Origin: Gammaproteobacteria bacterium
GTDB taxonomy: Bacteria > Pseudomonadota > Gammaproteobacteria > SZUA-229
Direction of reading: 5' to 3'
Length of the DNA: 64,000 nucleotides
Assembly: GCA_013041745.1 (NCBI GenBank)
Contig: JABDRN010000026.1
Coordinates: 96,051 to 160,050 of the forward strand
Below are positions 9,539 to 19,605 of this stretch, in pieces. Both the position numbers and the translations under genes were made by a program. The stretch's first letter is position 1. The number at the start of each line of letters is the position of its first letter. Under the pieces are notes generated by a model. It worked only from the letters and a program-made list of their open reading frames with translations. It did not search any database and was not told the DNA's origin.

Positions 9539-9907
9539 TCATAATATCAGCCCGGCGACCACATCACGCCCCTCACTCATGAGAATGTTATATGTCCTGC
9601 ATGCTGCACCGGTATCCATAAAGTCAACGCCGATACCGTGCTTGATGATAGAGGAATAGACCTCGATCTCAGGAAAAACAAGTCTGTTACCGGTGCCTAT
9701 GATCACCAGTTCGGGCTGAAAGCATAAAATCTCTTCGATGTGACTTGAGGAGAGCCGTTTGATATCAGCAATATTCCAGTTTTCATTAAGCCTGGTAGTG
9801 GTGACAACAAGGCTTTGAGTGAAAGATTTACCGTTAATCGAGACACTGTTTTCGTCATATGCAGTGATCACATAGCCATCTTCCTGGCTGTCTTGAGCAA
9901 ACTTCAT
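9539..9907 (-). CDS. Mth938-like (DUF498) domain protein
   Basis: EILCFQPELVIIGTGNRLVFPEIEVYSSIIKHGIGVDFMDTGAACRTYNILMSEGRDVVAGLIL. Confidence 0.88.
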   Translation of the reverse strand: MKFAQDSQEDGYVITAYDENSVSINGKSFTQSLVVTTTRLNENWNIADIKRLSSSHIEEILCFQPELVIIGTGNRLVFPEIEVYSSIIKHGIGVDFMDTGAACRTYNILMSEGRDVVAGLIL

Positions 9908-10018
9908 TTCATAGTATTCGTAGTATCAGGAATGACATATGTTACACGTTATATGGTGAATGCAGTAGAATATGCGGCTTTAGAATAAGTGTTGCCCTAG
10001 GGTATTGAGGAGGCAGTT

Positions 10019-11329
10019 TTGAGCGCAGTTAAAGTTGGTCTATTGGGGCTGGGAACAGTCGGTGGCGGTACGGCCACAGTTTTGATAAGAAATGCCGAAG
10101 AGATTCAGGCACGATTGGGTCGTACTATCGAGATATCTCATGTTGCCGGATTACACATTGCGTCACAGACCATCGTCGATCCGGCAAAAACAAAACTGAC
10201 AGAAGATGCTTTTGAGGTAGTCAATGACCCGGATGTGCAAATCGTAGTAGAGCTCATCGGTGGTTATACCCTGGCAAAAGACCTGGTATTAAAAGCTATA
10301 GAAAACGGCAAACATGTTGTTACGGCAAACAAAGCATTGATCGCGACGCATGGCCCTGAGATCATGCGGGCTGCAGCGGCGCAGGGGGTCAGTGTCAGCT
10401 ATGAAGCAGCCGTTGCTGGTGGTATACCTATCATCAAGGCGATGCGTGAAGGCCTTGCTGCGAACAAGATTCAATGGATTGCAGGTATCATCAATGGAAC
10501 TGGTAATTTTATTTTGACAGAGATGCGCGACAAGGGGCGTGATTTTGCTGATGTACTCAAAGAGGCGCAGCAGCTGGGTTATGCCGAAGCTGATCCTACC
10601 TTCGACGTAGAAGGTATCGATGCGGCGCATAAGTTAACAATACTTGCTTCGCTGGCGTTTGGCATCGAGCTCCAGTTTGATAAGACATATACAGAAGGCA
10701 TCAGCAAGATTACGACGGAAGATGTCAACTACGCTGAAGAGTTGGGTTATCGTATAAAACATCTGGGTATTACCCGTAAAACTGATAAAGGTATAGAGCT
10801 ACGTGTGCATCCGACTCTGATACCTGAGAAACGACTGATAGCAAATGTTGACGGTGTAATGAACGCAGTGCTGGTGCAGGGTGATGCTGTTGGCCCGACC
10901 CTGTATTATGGTGCAGGTGCCGGTGCTGAACCGACCGCATCTGCAGTCGTTGCAGATATTATAGATACGGTGAGAACTATCGATGCACCTCTACATCACA
11001 AGGTTCCGCTACTGGGTTTTCAAGATGATGCGATCAGAGATACCCCGGTACTCGCTATTGATGATGTCGAGTCAGCATATTACCTGAGGATGCTTGCCGA
11101 AGATCATCCGGGTGTTTTAGCTGAAGTGTCAGATACTTTCGCCAAGAACAGTATCAGTATCGAAGCCGTTATACAAAAGGAGCCTGCAACTGGAGAGAAC
11201 ACGGTGCACTTGGTGATGCTGACGCAAAAATGTGTTGAGTCGACTGTCAATCAGGCGATAAAAGCTGTTGAGAGCCTGGGTTCAGTGCAGGGTGCTGTCG
11301 TGCGTATTCGGATGGAGCACCTGGATTGA
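10019..11329 (+). CDS. hom: Homoserine dehydrogenase
   Basis: VGLLGLGTVGGGTATVL, NGTGNFILTEM, ACT domain C-terminus; TTG start with upstream GAGGAGG. Confidence 0.95.
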   Translation: MSAVKVGLLGLGTVGGGTATVLIRNAEEIQARLGRTIEISHVAGLHIASQTIVDPAKTKLTEDAFEVVNDPDVQIVVELIGGYTLAKDLVLKAIENGKHVVTANKALIATHGPEIMRAAAAQGVSVSYEAAVAGGIPIIKAMREGLAANKIQWIAGIINGTGNFILTEMRDKGRDFADVLKEAQQLGYAEADPTFDVEGIDAAHKLTILASLAFGIELQFDKTYTEGISKITTEDVNYAEELGYRIKHLGITRKTDKGIELRVHPTLIPEKRLIANVDGVMNAVLVQGDAVGPTLYYGAGAGAEPTASAVVADIIDTVRTIDAPLHHKVPLLGFQDDAIRDTPVLAIDDVESAYYLRMLAEDHPGVLAEVSDTFAKNSISIEAVIQKEPATGENTVHLVMLTQKCVESTVNQAIKAVESLGSVQGAVVRIRMEHLD

Positions 11330-11383
11330 TTTTTGCTTTTTGAACGATGCATTTTTCTTGCACTTCTAACATCATTTCTCTTT

Positions 11384-12115
11384 CTCTGTAGGAGCGGAAC
11401 CTTGTTCCGCGATCTCCCTTAGACGCTGCCCAGGTACGTGAATTGTTACCGTGAGTTTCGCCTTTTACGGCGAGTCACTTTTTTTCAGTAGCAAAAGAAA
11501 AGTAACCAAAAGAATGCCATCCCACCTTGTTTGCCCCGAGAAAAGGACTCGGGGTGCCTGAATTCATCACTGTTATCAACGAGCCCGCTCTGATGCGCCG
11601 TCCGGGCGCACAGAGCTAAATTCGCCTTCCCTGGCGAATTTACTCTACCAATAGTGATGAATTCAGCAAACAAAAAGGGAGCAAAAAACCTAAAAGCAAA
11701 ACGGGCGCTTATTAAAGGGTCTGGCAATACTCAGCAACACCTGTTTTTTCTGTTGATTTTTATCCACCTCCACAAGCCACCGAGACAGTGCAGTGATCAT
11801 GGGCTTTCTGTGAAAACTGTCTGAGCGCTTTCTGCGAGTTTTTTCACAACATGATCACTGCACTGTCTCGGTGGCTACCCCTGTGTTTTCTACAGGGGCG
11901 TAGTGGTAGTGGCGGCTTTTTTTGGTTACTTTTTTTAGCTGCTGAAAAAAAGTGACTCGCCGTAAAAGGCGAAACTCACGGTAACAATCCACGTACCTAA
12001 GTGGCATCTAAAAGAGAATTCGCGGAACAAGACTATTCAGTATATCCCTATGCTTCACCCTTATCGGGGCTTACTTGAAAAACTGTTCCAGACTGTTTTT
12101 TCTGCTCCTACAGAG
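11384..12115. repeat. Nested palindromic element with REP-like ends
   Basis: 12-bp terminal IR CTCTGTAGGAGC (11384-11395 / 12104-12115); 60-bp IR with 2 mismatches (11433-11492 / 11938-11997); inner IRs at 11558-11571/11653-11666 and 11775-11801/11850-11876. Confidence 0.9.
11775..11876. repeat. Perfect 27-bp inverted repeat with 48-nt loop
   Basis: AGCCACCGAGACAGTGCAGTGATCATG ... CATGATCACTGCACTGTCTCGGTGGCT. Confidence 0.97.
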
Positions 12116-12147
12116 TGCATCATCTGCACAGTGAGAACCGCAGAAAC

Positions 12148-12177
12148 AAAAAAGCCTCGTGAAAACGAGGCTTTTTT
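12148..12177. terminator. Bidirectional terminator between hom element and yccA
   Basis: AAAAAAGCCTCGT-gaaa-ACGAGGCTTTTTT. Confidence 0.92.
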
Positions 12178-12196
12178 AAATTGAAATCAGCGGAGC

Positions 12197-12856
12197 TTAA
12201 TCATTACCAGAGAATGCACCCAAAATATGCAGCAAACTCAGGAACAGGTTGTAGATGCTGATATACAGTGAAACTGTCGCCATGATGTAATTAGTCTCGC
12301 CACCATGGATGATTTCACTGGTCTGGTACAGGATCATACCTGACATCAATAATACGAACATACCCGATACTGCAAGAGATAGTACAGGCATACTGAATAT
12401 GAATGCACCCAGTCCGGCAAGGAAAGCAACCATGATGCCGACCATCAGGAAACCACCCATGAAGCTGAAATCCTTACGGCTGGTCAATACATAGCCTGAG
12501 AGAGCCAGGAATATTGCACCAGTACCACCTAATGCTGTCATTACGAGCTGTGCGCCATTAGTGGTAGCGAGGTATGCATTAAGAATTGGACCCAGGGTTA
12601 AACCCATGAAACCTGTCAGCATAAATACGAAGAATATGCCCAATCCGCTGTCTCGGAACTTGGCAGTCAAGAACAAAAGTGCTATGTAACCTACCAGTGT
12701 CATCAGTCCGAAGTGGGGCAGGTTTAATGTCATGGAGATACCAGCCGTAGCCGCACTGAACAATAATGTGAGTGCTAGCAAGGCATAGGTATTCTTTAAA
12801 ACCTTGTTGGTCGCAAGTATCTGTGATTCTGAACGAGCGGTTGATATAGATTGCAT
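12197..12856 (-). CDS. yccA: Bax inhibitor-1/YccA family protein
   Basis: 7-TM BI-1 profile, GLTLGPILNAYLA, SLYISIYNLFLSLLHILG. Confidence 0.9.
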   Translation of the reverse strand: MQSISTARSESQILATNKVLKNTYALLALTLLFSAATAGISMTLNLPHFGLMTLVGYIALLFLTAKFRDSGLGIFFVFMLTGFMGLTLGPILNAYLATTNGAQLVMTALGGTGAIFLALSGYVLTSRKDFSFMGGFLMVGIMVAFLAGLGAFIFSMPVLSLAVSGMFVLLMSGMILYQTSEIIHGGETNYIMATVSLYISIYNLFLSLLHILGAFSGND

Positions 12857-13193
12857 AGTTTTACCTTTAAAAATTTAACTAGTTTTGGTTGCTGATAAGC
12901 TTAGCATTGTTTACAGCTAAACTGTTATTTATGTTACCTGTTCTGATGATCATATTTTGACCATTTCAGTCAGAAATGAGACTCGAAATATAGCATAAAG
13001 TTTCAGATTATTACCGCCATTTCCGCTGTTACAGGACAATATGGGGATAATATTTAGAAATTCAAACGTGACATAATGGCATCTAAAAACCTGACAATTA
13101 TCAATAAGGGGTCATGACACCGTCACTATAATCTATCAGTATCGAAGTCAAAAAGAGCAGCGCTCCTGGTACGTTGCAGCTGCACACTGAACA

Positions 13194-14499
<1,306 letters not shown>

Positions 14500-14519
14500 A
14501 TATACTTTCATAATAAAAA

Positions 14520-14536
14520 GCCCGGTATACCCGGGC
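14520..14536. terminator. Convergent terminator stem between sqr and the sigma-54 regulator
   Basis: AAAAAGCCCGGTATACCCGGGCCTTATT. Confidence 0.6.
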
Positions 14537-14565
14537 CTTATTACAACTAAAAGAAACCTTGATAA

Positions 14566-15954
14566 CTAGGATTGAATCCTGTTTTTGCCTACATCCTGAA
14601 GGTTGTACTGTTTTAACTTGCGATATAGAGTGCGTTCGCTGATACATAGTTCTTCGGCGACCTTTGCACGATGCCCGCCATGTTGATGCAGCAGTGACTC
14701 TATGTGAGTGGCTTCTACATCGGTCAAGGAACGATTGGTGCTCGGTGTGTTGGTTTTTATGTCACGAGTTTGTTTGCGACGGTCAGCCAGTGGATTGATG
14801 TATACGTTTGTAAAATTATTTAGTTGTAATTGTTCGCTGCTTATCAACCCGCTGGTCGCAATAGCGGCAGCTTTCTGTAATATGTTGTAGAGCTCTCTGA
14901 TGTTTCCGGGGTAATCATAATTTTGCAGTACCTCAAGAGCTTCTTCTGATATACGGTTAACGGAACCATTATGTGACCTGGTCTTTTCCAGCATGGCTTT
15001 GACCAGTGGAGCGATATCTGTCCGACGTTCGCGTAGAGGTGGGATGGTGATCGATATACCCGCAATACGATAATATAAATCTGCCCTAAAAGTTCCGTTC
15101 TCCACCATCTTGCGAAGATTGTTATGTGTAGCGCAGACGACGCGGACATCAACATGAAGGTCTTCACGACCACCTAAGCGTCTGTAATAGCCAGTCTCCA
15201 GTGCCCGTAATAAGCGCCCCTGTAAGGGCAGTGGCACTTCACCGATCTCGTCGAGGAAAAGCGTGCCATGCTCGGCTGACTCTATCAGTCCATGTCTGCG
15301 ACCAACACAGCCAGTGAAGGCGCCGCGTTCATGACCGAACAGCTCACTTTCAAAGATTCCTTCAGAAATCGAGGTGCAATCAATCGAAATAAAAGGGTGT
15401 GCTTTACGGTGTGATTTATTATGAATAAACTTCGCTGCCAGCTCTTTGCCGACGCCGCTTTCACCATTAAGCAATATCGGTACATCTGATGCTGCAGCAC
15501 CTGACATCTCTTCAATACAGGCAAGAAAGGCGGGAGAGGTGCCGAGCATGCGCTGTTGATCACAGCCTAATTCGTCTGTTTTTGCGATAGGAAATACTGC
15601 TTCACCAAGAAACAGTTCACCATCGGTGCCAAAAATCGGTGAGCCCTTGATCCGTACATGCTCTTCTTCATTGTTATGATCGTAATGGATATGTAAAACC
15701 TGGTGAGGCGCTTTTGTTTCAAATACTTTTTTGTGGGGGCAGTCTTCACCATTTAAATGGCAGGGAACGTCCGAGTGGTGTGATACCTGGTGGCATTTTT
15801 GACCAACAATTTTTTTACGGTCAGTAGCGTAAGCGCTGCAGTAGGCCTCGTTAGCGGCGATGATGTTGTAATCTTTATCTATGACAACAAAACCATTATC
15901 TGACGCATCGATAATACTCTGTAAGCTAATCGGGAACCGGTTTGAGAATGTCAT
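14566..15954 (-). CDS. Sigma-54-dependent Fis family regulator with N-terminal PAS domain
   Basis: PAS segment, AAA+ GESGVGKELAAKFIH, ESELFGHERGAFTG, C-terminal Fis HTH. Confidence 0.93.
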   Translation of the reverse strand: MTFSNRFPISLQSIIDASDNGFVVIDKDYNIIAANEAYCSAYATDRKKIVGQKCHQVSHHSDVPCHLNGEDCPHKKVFETKAPHQVLHIHYDHNNEEEHVRIKGSPIFGTDGELFLGEAVFPIAKTDELGCDQQRMLGTSPAFLACIEEMSGAAASDVPILLNGESGVGKELAAKFIHNKSHRKAHPFISIDCTSISEGIFESELFGHERGAFTGCVGRRHGLIESAEHGTLFLDEIGEVPLPLQGRLLRALETGYYRRLGGREDLHVDVRVVCATHNNLRKMVENGTFRADLYYRIAGISITIPPLRERRTDIAPLVKAMLEKTRSHNGSVNRISEEALEVLQNYDYPGNIRELYNILQKAAAIATSGLISSEQLQLNNFTNVYINPLADRRKQTRDIKTNTPSTNRSLTDVEATHIESLLHQHGGHRAKVAEELCISERTLYRKLKQYNLQDVGKNRIQS

Positions 15955-16210
15955 ATTGCCTCACTGTGCTGTCATAATGACATGAGATTTCCGAAGTATA
16001 ATTTAATTATATTAACAAATCAATATGTTATAACAATGTCGCGCTAAAGTGAGATATGACATCGAAGAAAAACATGTCATGAATAATCAATGAAGTGTAA
16101 AGATTTGCTGACGATTACCCGTGTAATTATTTTTACAAAACTATTCAAAGGTCTATTGAATACTTGATGAAATCACGTAATATACGCGCTTTCTCGGATT
16201 ACGAGATCTA

Positions 16211-16301
16211 GGAAGGGTGGCTGAGCGGTTGAAAGCACCAGTCTTGAAAACTGGCAAGGGTTTATAGCCCTTCGTGGGTTCAAATCCCACCTCTTCCGCC
16301 A
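16211..16301 (+). tRNA. tRNA-Ser (anticodon TGA)
   Basis: Acceptor GGAAGGG/CTCTTCC, anticodon loop cttgaaa, long variable arm, T-arm GTGGGTTCAAATCCCAC, encoded CCA. Confidence 0.96.
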
Positions 16302-16306
16302 TACAT

Positions 16307-16338
16307 AAAAAAAGGCCCTCTACGCGGGGCCTTTTTTT
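16307..16338 (+). terminator. Rho-independent terminator after tRNA-Ser
   Basis: AAAAAAAGGCCCtctacgcgGGGCCTTTTTTT. Confidence 0.9.
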
Positions 16339-16357
16339 ATTTTGTAAATTCCCGGTT

Positions 16358-16690
16358 TTAGTGACGAGCTCTTGGTAATTGTGAGTGAACCGCCGGTTCA
16401 CCGGATGGTTGTGGATGACGTCTGTATTTGTTTAGTCTGACTAATTTGCAGCCATCATCAGTTAAATCATCATATCTAAAAAATCCAGATCGATATGCTT
16501 CGACTACGAGCTCTCTAGCAACAGAATCGGTCGGATCGCTTTTCTGGTATGGTAATTTTTTTAATTTTTCGACAGCGTCCTGCAGCAGGATTTCATTGAT
16601 TATTATCGGGTCTTTAACGTAGCTTCGTAAATGTGCCTTAATCCTGAACTCTTCTAAAACGTCATTTTGCTTCTTGTTTGAATTAAACAT
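16358..16690 (-). CDS. Hypothetical protein, about 110 aa
   Basis: MFNSNKKQNDVLEEFRIKAHLRSYVKDPIIINEILLQDAVEKL: soluble protein-like composition. Confidence 0.55.
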   Translation of the reverse strand: MFNSNKKQNDVLEEFRIKAHLRSYVKDPIIINEILLQDAVEKLKKLPYQKSDPTDSVARELVVEAYRSGFFRYDDLTDDGCKLVRLNKYRRHPQPSGEPAVHSQLPRARH

Positions 16691-16890
16691 AGATTTCTCC
16701 GGCTTGTTGTATGACTTAATGGTAGCCAGCTAGCCTTGGTGATAATTGACTAAATACGCCAATGGTTTGACGAGTATTTGAACGTAGGACAGAATATGTC
16801 AGTGGCATGATTAGATAGACGCAAGACAACTTGAATCTGATAAAAATACCCATATTAAATGTCTAATCAACTGATTTAAAAGAGATAAAT

Positions 16891-17325
16891 ATGAGTGATC
16901 TAATACATGTTGTGTGTCCTTCATGTGATGCAGTAAACCGAATTCCGGCAGCTAAGCTGACTGCAGCCCCTTCTTGTGGTAATTGTCGAAAAAGTCTGTT
17001 TAGTCAACACCCTGTGAACCTTCATTCAGGTAACTTTCAGAAACACATAAGTCGCAGCGATATCCCTGTTGTTGTTGATTTCTGGGCACCCTGGTGTGGT
17101 CCCTGCAAGATGATGGCGCCTGCCTTTGAACAAGCCACGGCGGCACTGGAACCGAGAGTTCGCTTCGCCAAATTGAATACCGAAGATGAGCAGGTAATAG
17201 GATCTAATTTAAACATCAGGAGCATACCAACCATGGTAGTGTTCAAGAATGGCAGAGAGGTGGCCAGGCAGTCTGGTGCAATGAGTGCGTCAGATATACA
17301 AACCTGGGTAAGAAATCTCGTCTGA
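16891..17325 (+). CDS. trxC: Thioredoxin 2 (TrxC), Zn-finger N-terminus
   Basis: CPSCDAVN...CGNCRKSLF plus WAPWCGPCKMMAP. Confidence 0.95.
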   Translation: MSDLIHVVCPSCDAVNRIPAAKLTAAPSCGNCRKSLFSQHPVNLHSGNFQKHISRSDIPVVVDFWAPWCGPCKMMAPAFEQATAALEPRVRFAKLNTEDEQVIGSNLNIRSIPTMVVFKNGREVARQSGAMSASDIQTWVRNLV

Positions 17326-17518
17326 GATATTATGATTTTATTAGTTTGGTGAATTCTTACTCATTTTTTTTAAATTTCAGGCAAGTATTCCGAATAATCG
17401 CGATTAGAATGTGTATATAAGGAGAAATGGAAGTTACTGAATTTTTTGACAAAAACTAATTTTTCATAGAAACTCCTACAACCTAATATAAATTTACAAA
17501 AATAACAGGATTTACTTG

Positions 17519-17917
17519 ATGGCAGATTTATTCTCAGATGAATGGGCGCAAGCCTATAAGGACGCATGGAACTCAGATGATGAAATAACTGGCTCATTGG
17601 CGCGTGCAGGCTTTAATTCGGTCGTGGCTTTTGGCTTACAGGGTGATAGCGATCCGGCATTTGTCATGTCTATTCAAAACGGCATGATTTCGGCAGTAAA
17701 TAACTCATCAATAGATGACGTTAAATGGGATATCCGGGCAAACAAAGATGACTGGATGTCGCTCATCGTTAAACCGCCAGGTTTGATGAAGCTGGGGATT
17801 GCTTATACTTCACGAAAACTCCGCTTTATTAAAGGTGACTACGCGACGATGATAAAAGACCCTAGTCTGGCGGGAGCTTTTGTTAAATCATTCGCTCTTA
17901 TGGGGAAAGTACTTTAG
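17519..17917 (+). CDS. SCP2 sterol-carrier-like domain protein
   Basis: 132 aa; FVMSIQNGMISAV... WDIRANKDDWMSL... LKFIKGDYATM-like arrangement. Confidence 0.6.
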   Translation: MADLFSDEWAQAYKDAWNSDDEITGSLARAGFNSVVAFGLQGDSDPAFVMSIQNGMISAVNNSSIDDVKWDIRANKDDWMSLIVKPPGLMKLGIAYTSRKLRFIKGDYATMIKDPSLAGAFVKSFALMGKVL

Positions 17918-17969
17918 TCGGTCTGTTTTAAATTTTTTGCATGAACTTTTGAGTAGCAGTAGTTTCTGC

Positions 17970-17999
17970 AAAAAAGGCTGGTATATACCAGCCTTTTTT
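17970..17999. terminator. Bidirectional-type terminator
   Basis: AAAAAAGGCTGGTATATACCAGCCTTTTTT, perfect palindrome. Confidence 0.92.
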
Positions 18000-18133
18000 A
18001 TTTTCACCTGTGTTTGACTCTCATTCATTGATGATGACAAGTCATATAACATGCTGAACAATGCTTAAGGTTTGGTGTCGGTATACTATCAGTAGATTTT
18101 TTCTTAATAGATTATTTTTATGTTTGAGTTCAA

Positions 18134-19561
18134 TTGATGACAGAGTTACGTGATCTGGTAGTAATCGGTGGTGGCGCTGGCGGCCTGGTCGTCGCCAGTG
18201 TTGCAGCACAGTTAGGGCTCGATGTTGTCCTGATCAACAAAGAAGAAGCCATGGGAGGTGATTGCCTGCATTATGGCTGTGTGCCGAGTAAGGCATTACT
18301 CAAGAGTGCATCAGTTGCTCATACTGTGCGACATGCTGGCCGCTGGGGTATTGGTTCCGGAGCGCCACAGGTAGATATGCAGGCCGTCAACCAGGTCATT
18401 AAAAATGCCATCGATACGATACAGGTCCATGATAGCCGTGAACGCTTTGAAGCACTGGGTTGTGAAGTGCTCACCGGTGAAGCGCGCTTTAGCGGTCACT
18501 CCCTTGTCGAAGTCGGTGACACTAAATTATCTGCAAAACATTTCGTCATCGCTACGGGCTCTTCAGCATGGCTGCCACCAATCAAGGGGCTGCGAGGTGT
18601 TCAGTTTCTCACCAATGAGGATATGTTTAGTCTACCGACCCTGCCCAAAAGCATGATAGTGCTTGGTGGCGGGCCCGTGGGAGTAGAAATGGCGCAAGCT
18701 TATTCTCGATTGGGTACAGACGTTACCATTATCGAGTTGGCGCCCCGTCTGTTGCCTCGGATGGATCAGGCGCTGTCCGAAATACTGGCCGATGTACTGC
18801 TGTCAGAGGGTGTCGTTCTCGAATTTAACCAGGAGGTTGTCGAGGTTTCTGAAGGTGCTGGCGCAGATGGTAGAACTGAAAAGCAGGTTACTCTAATAGA
18901 CGGTACATCACACCGTGCCGAGGCACTGCTCGTTGCCATCGGTCGTCGACCTGTTGTTGATTCATTGAACCTTGATCAGGCTGGTATCGATTTCACTGCT
19001 CAGGGAATTACAGTAAACAGAAAGATGCAGACCAGCAACAGAAAAGTTTTTGCCTGTGGTGATGTCACCGGTGAAATGCCGTTGACGCATGTGGCTGAAC
19101 TTCAGGCCGGCATCGTCATAGCCAACTTGATTTTCAAGTTTCCGAAAAAAATAAATTATGATGTCGTACCTGCCGTGGTATACAGTGAACCGGAAGTTGC
19201 ACAGGTGGGTATAAGTGTCGAACAATGTAATGCTCTGGCAAAGGGAGAGGTTTATCAGTTTGAAGTTGAGCAGCTGGACCGAGCGGTGACTGATAATAAA
19301 AAAGCTGGGATCGCAAAAATCCTGACAGATAACGGACGTATCGTCGGTGCACATATCATAGCGCCACATGCTGGGGAGCTTATCCATGAGCTGGCACTTG
19401 CTGTGCAGAACCGAATGAAGGTTTCAAAATTAACAGCGCTGGTCCACGCATATCCAAGTTATTCTCAGCTTAACAAACGTCTGGCAGGGCAGTATTATAA
19501 GGACAGGCTGTTCAGTCCATTTACAAAAAAGATGGTCGCCATTTTAAACCGAATATTTTAA
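18134..19561 (+). CDS. MerA/dihydrolipoamide dehydrogenase-like FAD-NAD disulfide oxidoreductase
   Basis: GGDCLHYGCVPSKALLKSA redox CxxxxC; no HMA domain and no C-terminal CC of true MerA. Confidence 0.85.
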   Translation: MMTELRDLVVIGGGAGGLVVASVAAQLGLDVVLINKEEAMGGDCLHYGCVPSKALLKSASVAHTVRHAGRWGIGSGAPQVDMQAVNQVIKNAIDTIQVHDSRERFEALGCEVLTGEARFSGHSLVEVGDTKLSAKHFVIATGSSAWLPPIKGLRGVQFLTNEDMFSLPTLPKSMIVLGGGPVGVEMAQAYSRLGTDVTIIELAPRLLPRMDQALSEILADVLLSEGVVLEFNQEVVEVSEGAGADGRTEKQVTLIDGTSHRAEALLVAIGRRPVVDSLNLDQAGIDFTAQGITVNRKMQTSNRKVFACGDVTGEMPLTHVAELQAGIVIANLIFKFPKKINYDVVPAVVYSEPEVAQVGISVEQCNALAKGEVYQFEVEQLDRAVTDNKKAGIAKILTDNGRIVGAHIIAPHAGELIHELALAVQNRMKVSKLTALVHAYPSYSQLNKRLAGQYYKDRLFSPFTKKMVAILNRIF

Positions 19562-19605
19562 ACCAATCGCAACTCACAGCAGTTCGTGCCGACTGATGAA
19601 AAACT

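Noticed and set aside
11485-11727. 80-aa minus-strand ORF in the palindromic element
   Set aside because: Lies wholly in inverted-repeat DNA, with no RBS or domain; best explained as translation of the repeat.
13161-13190. Sigma-54 -24/-12 promoter upstream of sqr (TGGTACGTTGCAGCTGCA)
   Set aside because: GG-to-GC spacing does not fit the required 10 nt; likely coincidental.
16153-16401. 82-aa minus-strand ORF (MAEEVGFEPTKGYKPLPVFKTGAFNRSATLPRS)
   Set aside because: It is the antisense translation of tRNA-Ser, a well-known spurious ORF type.
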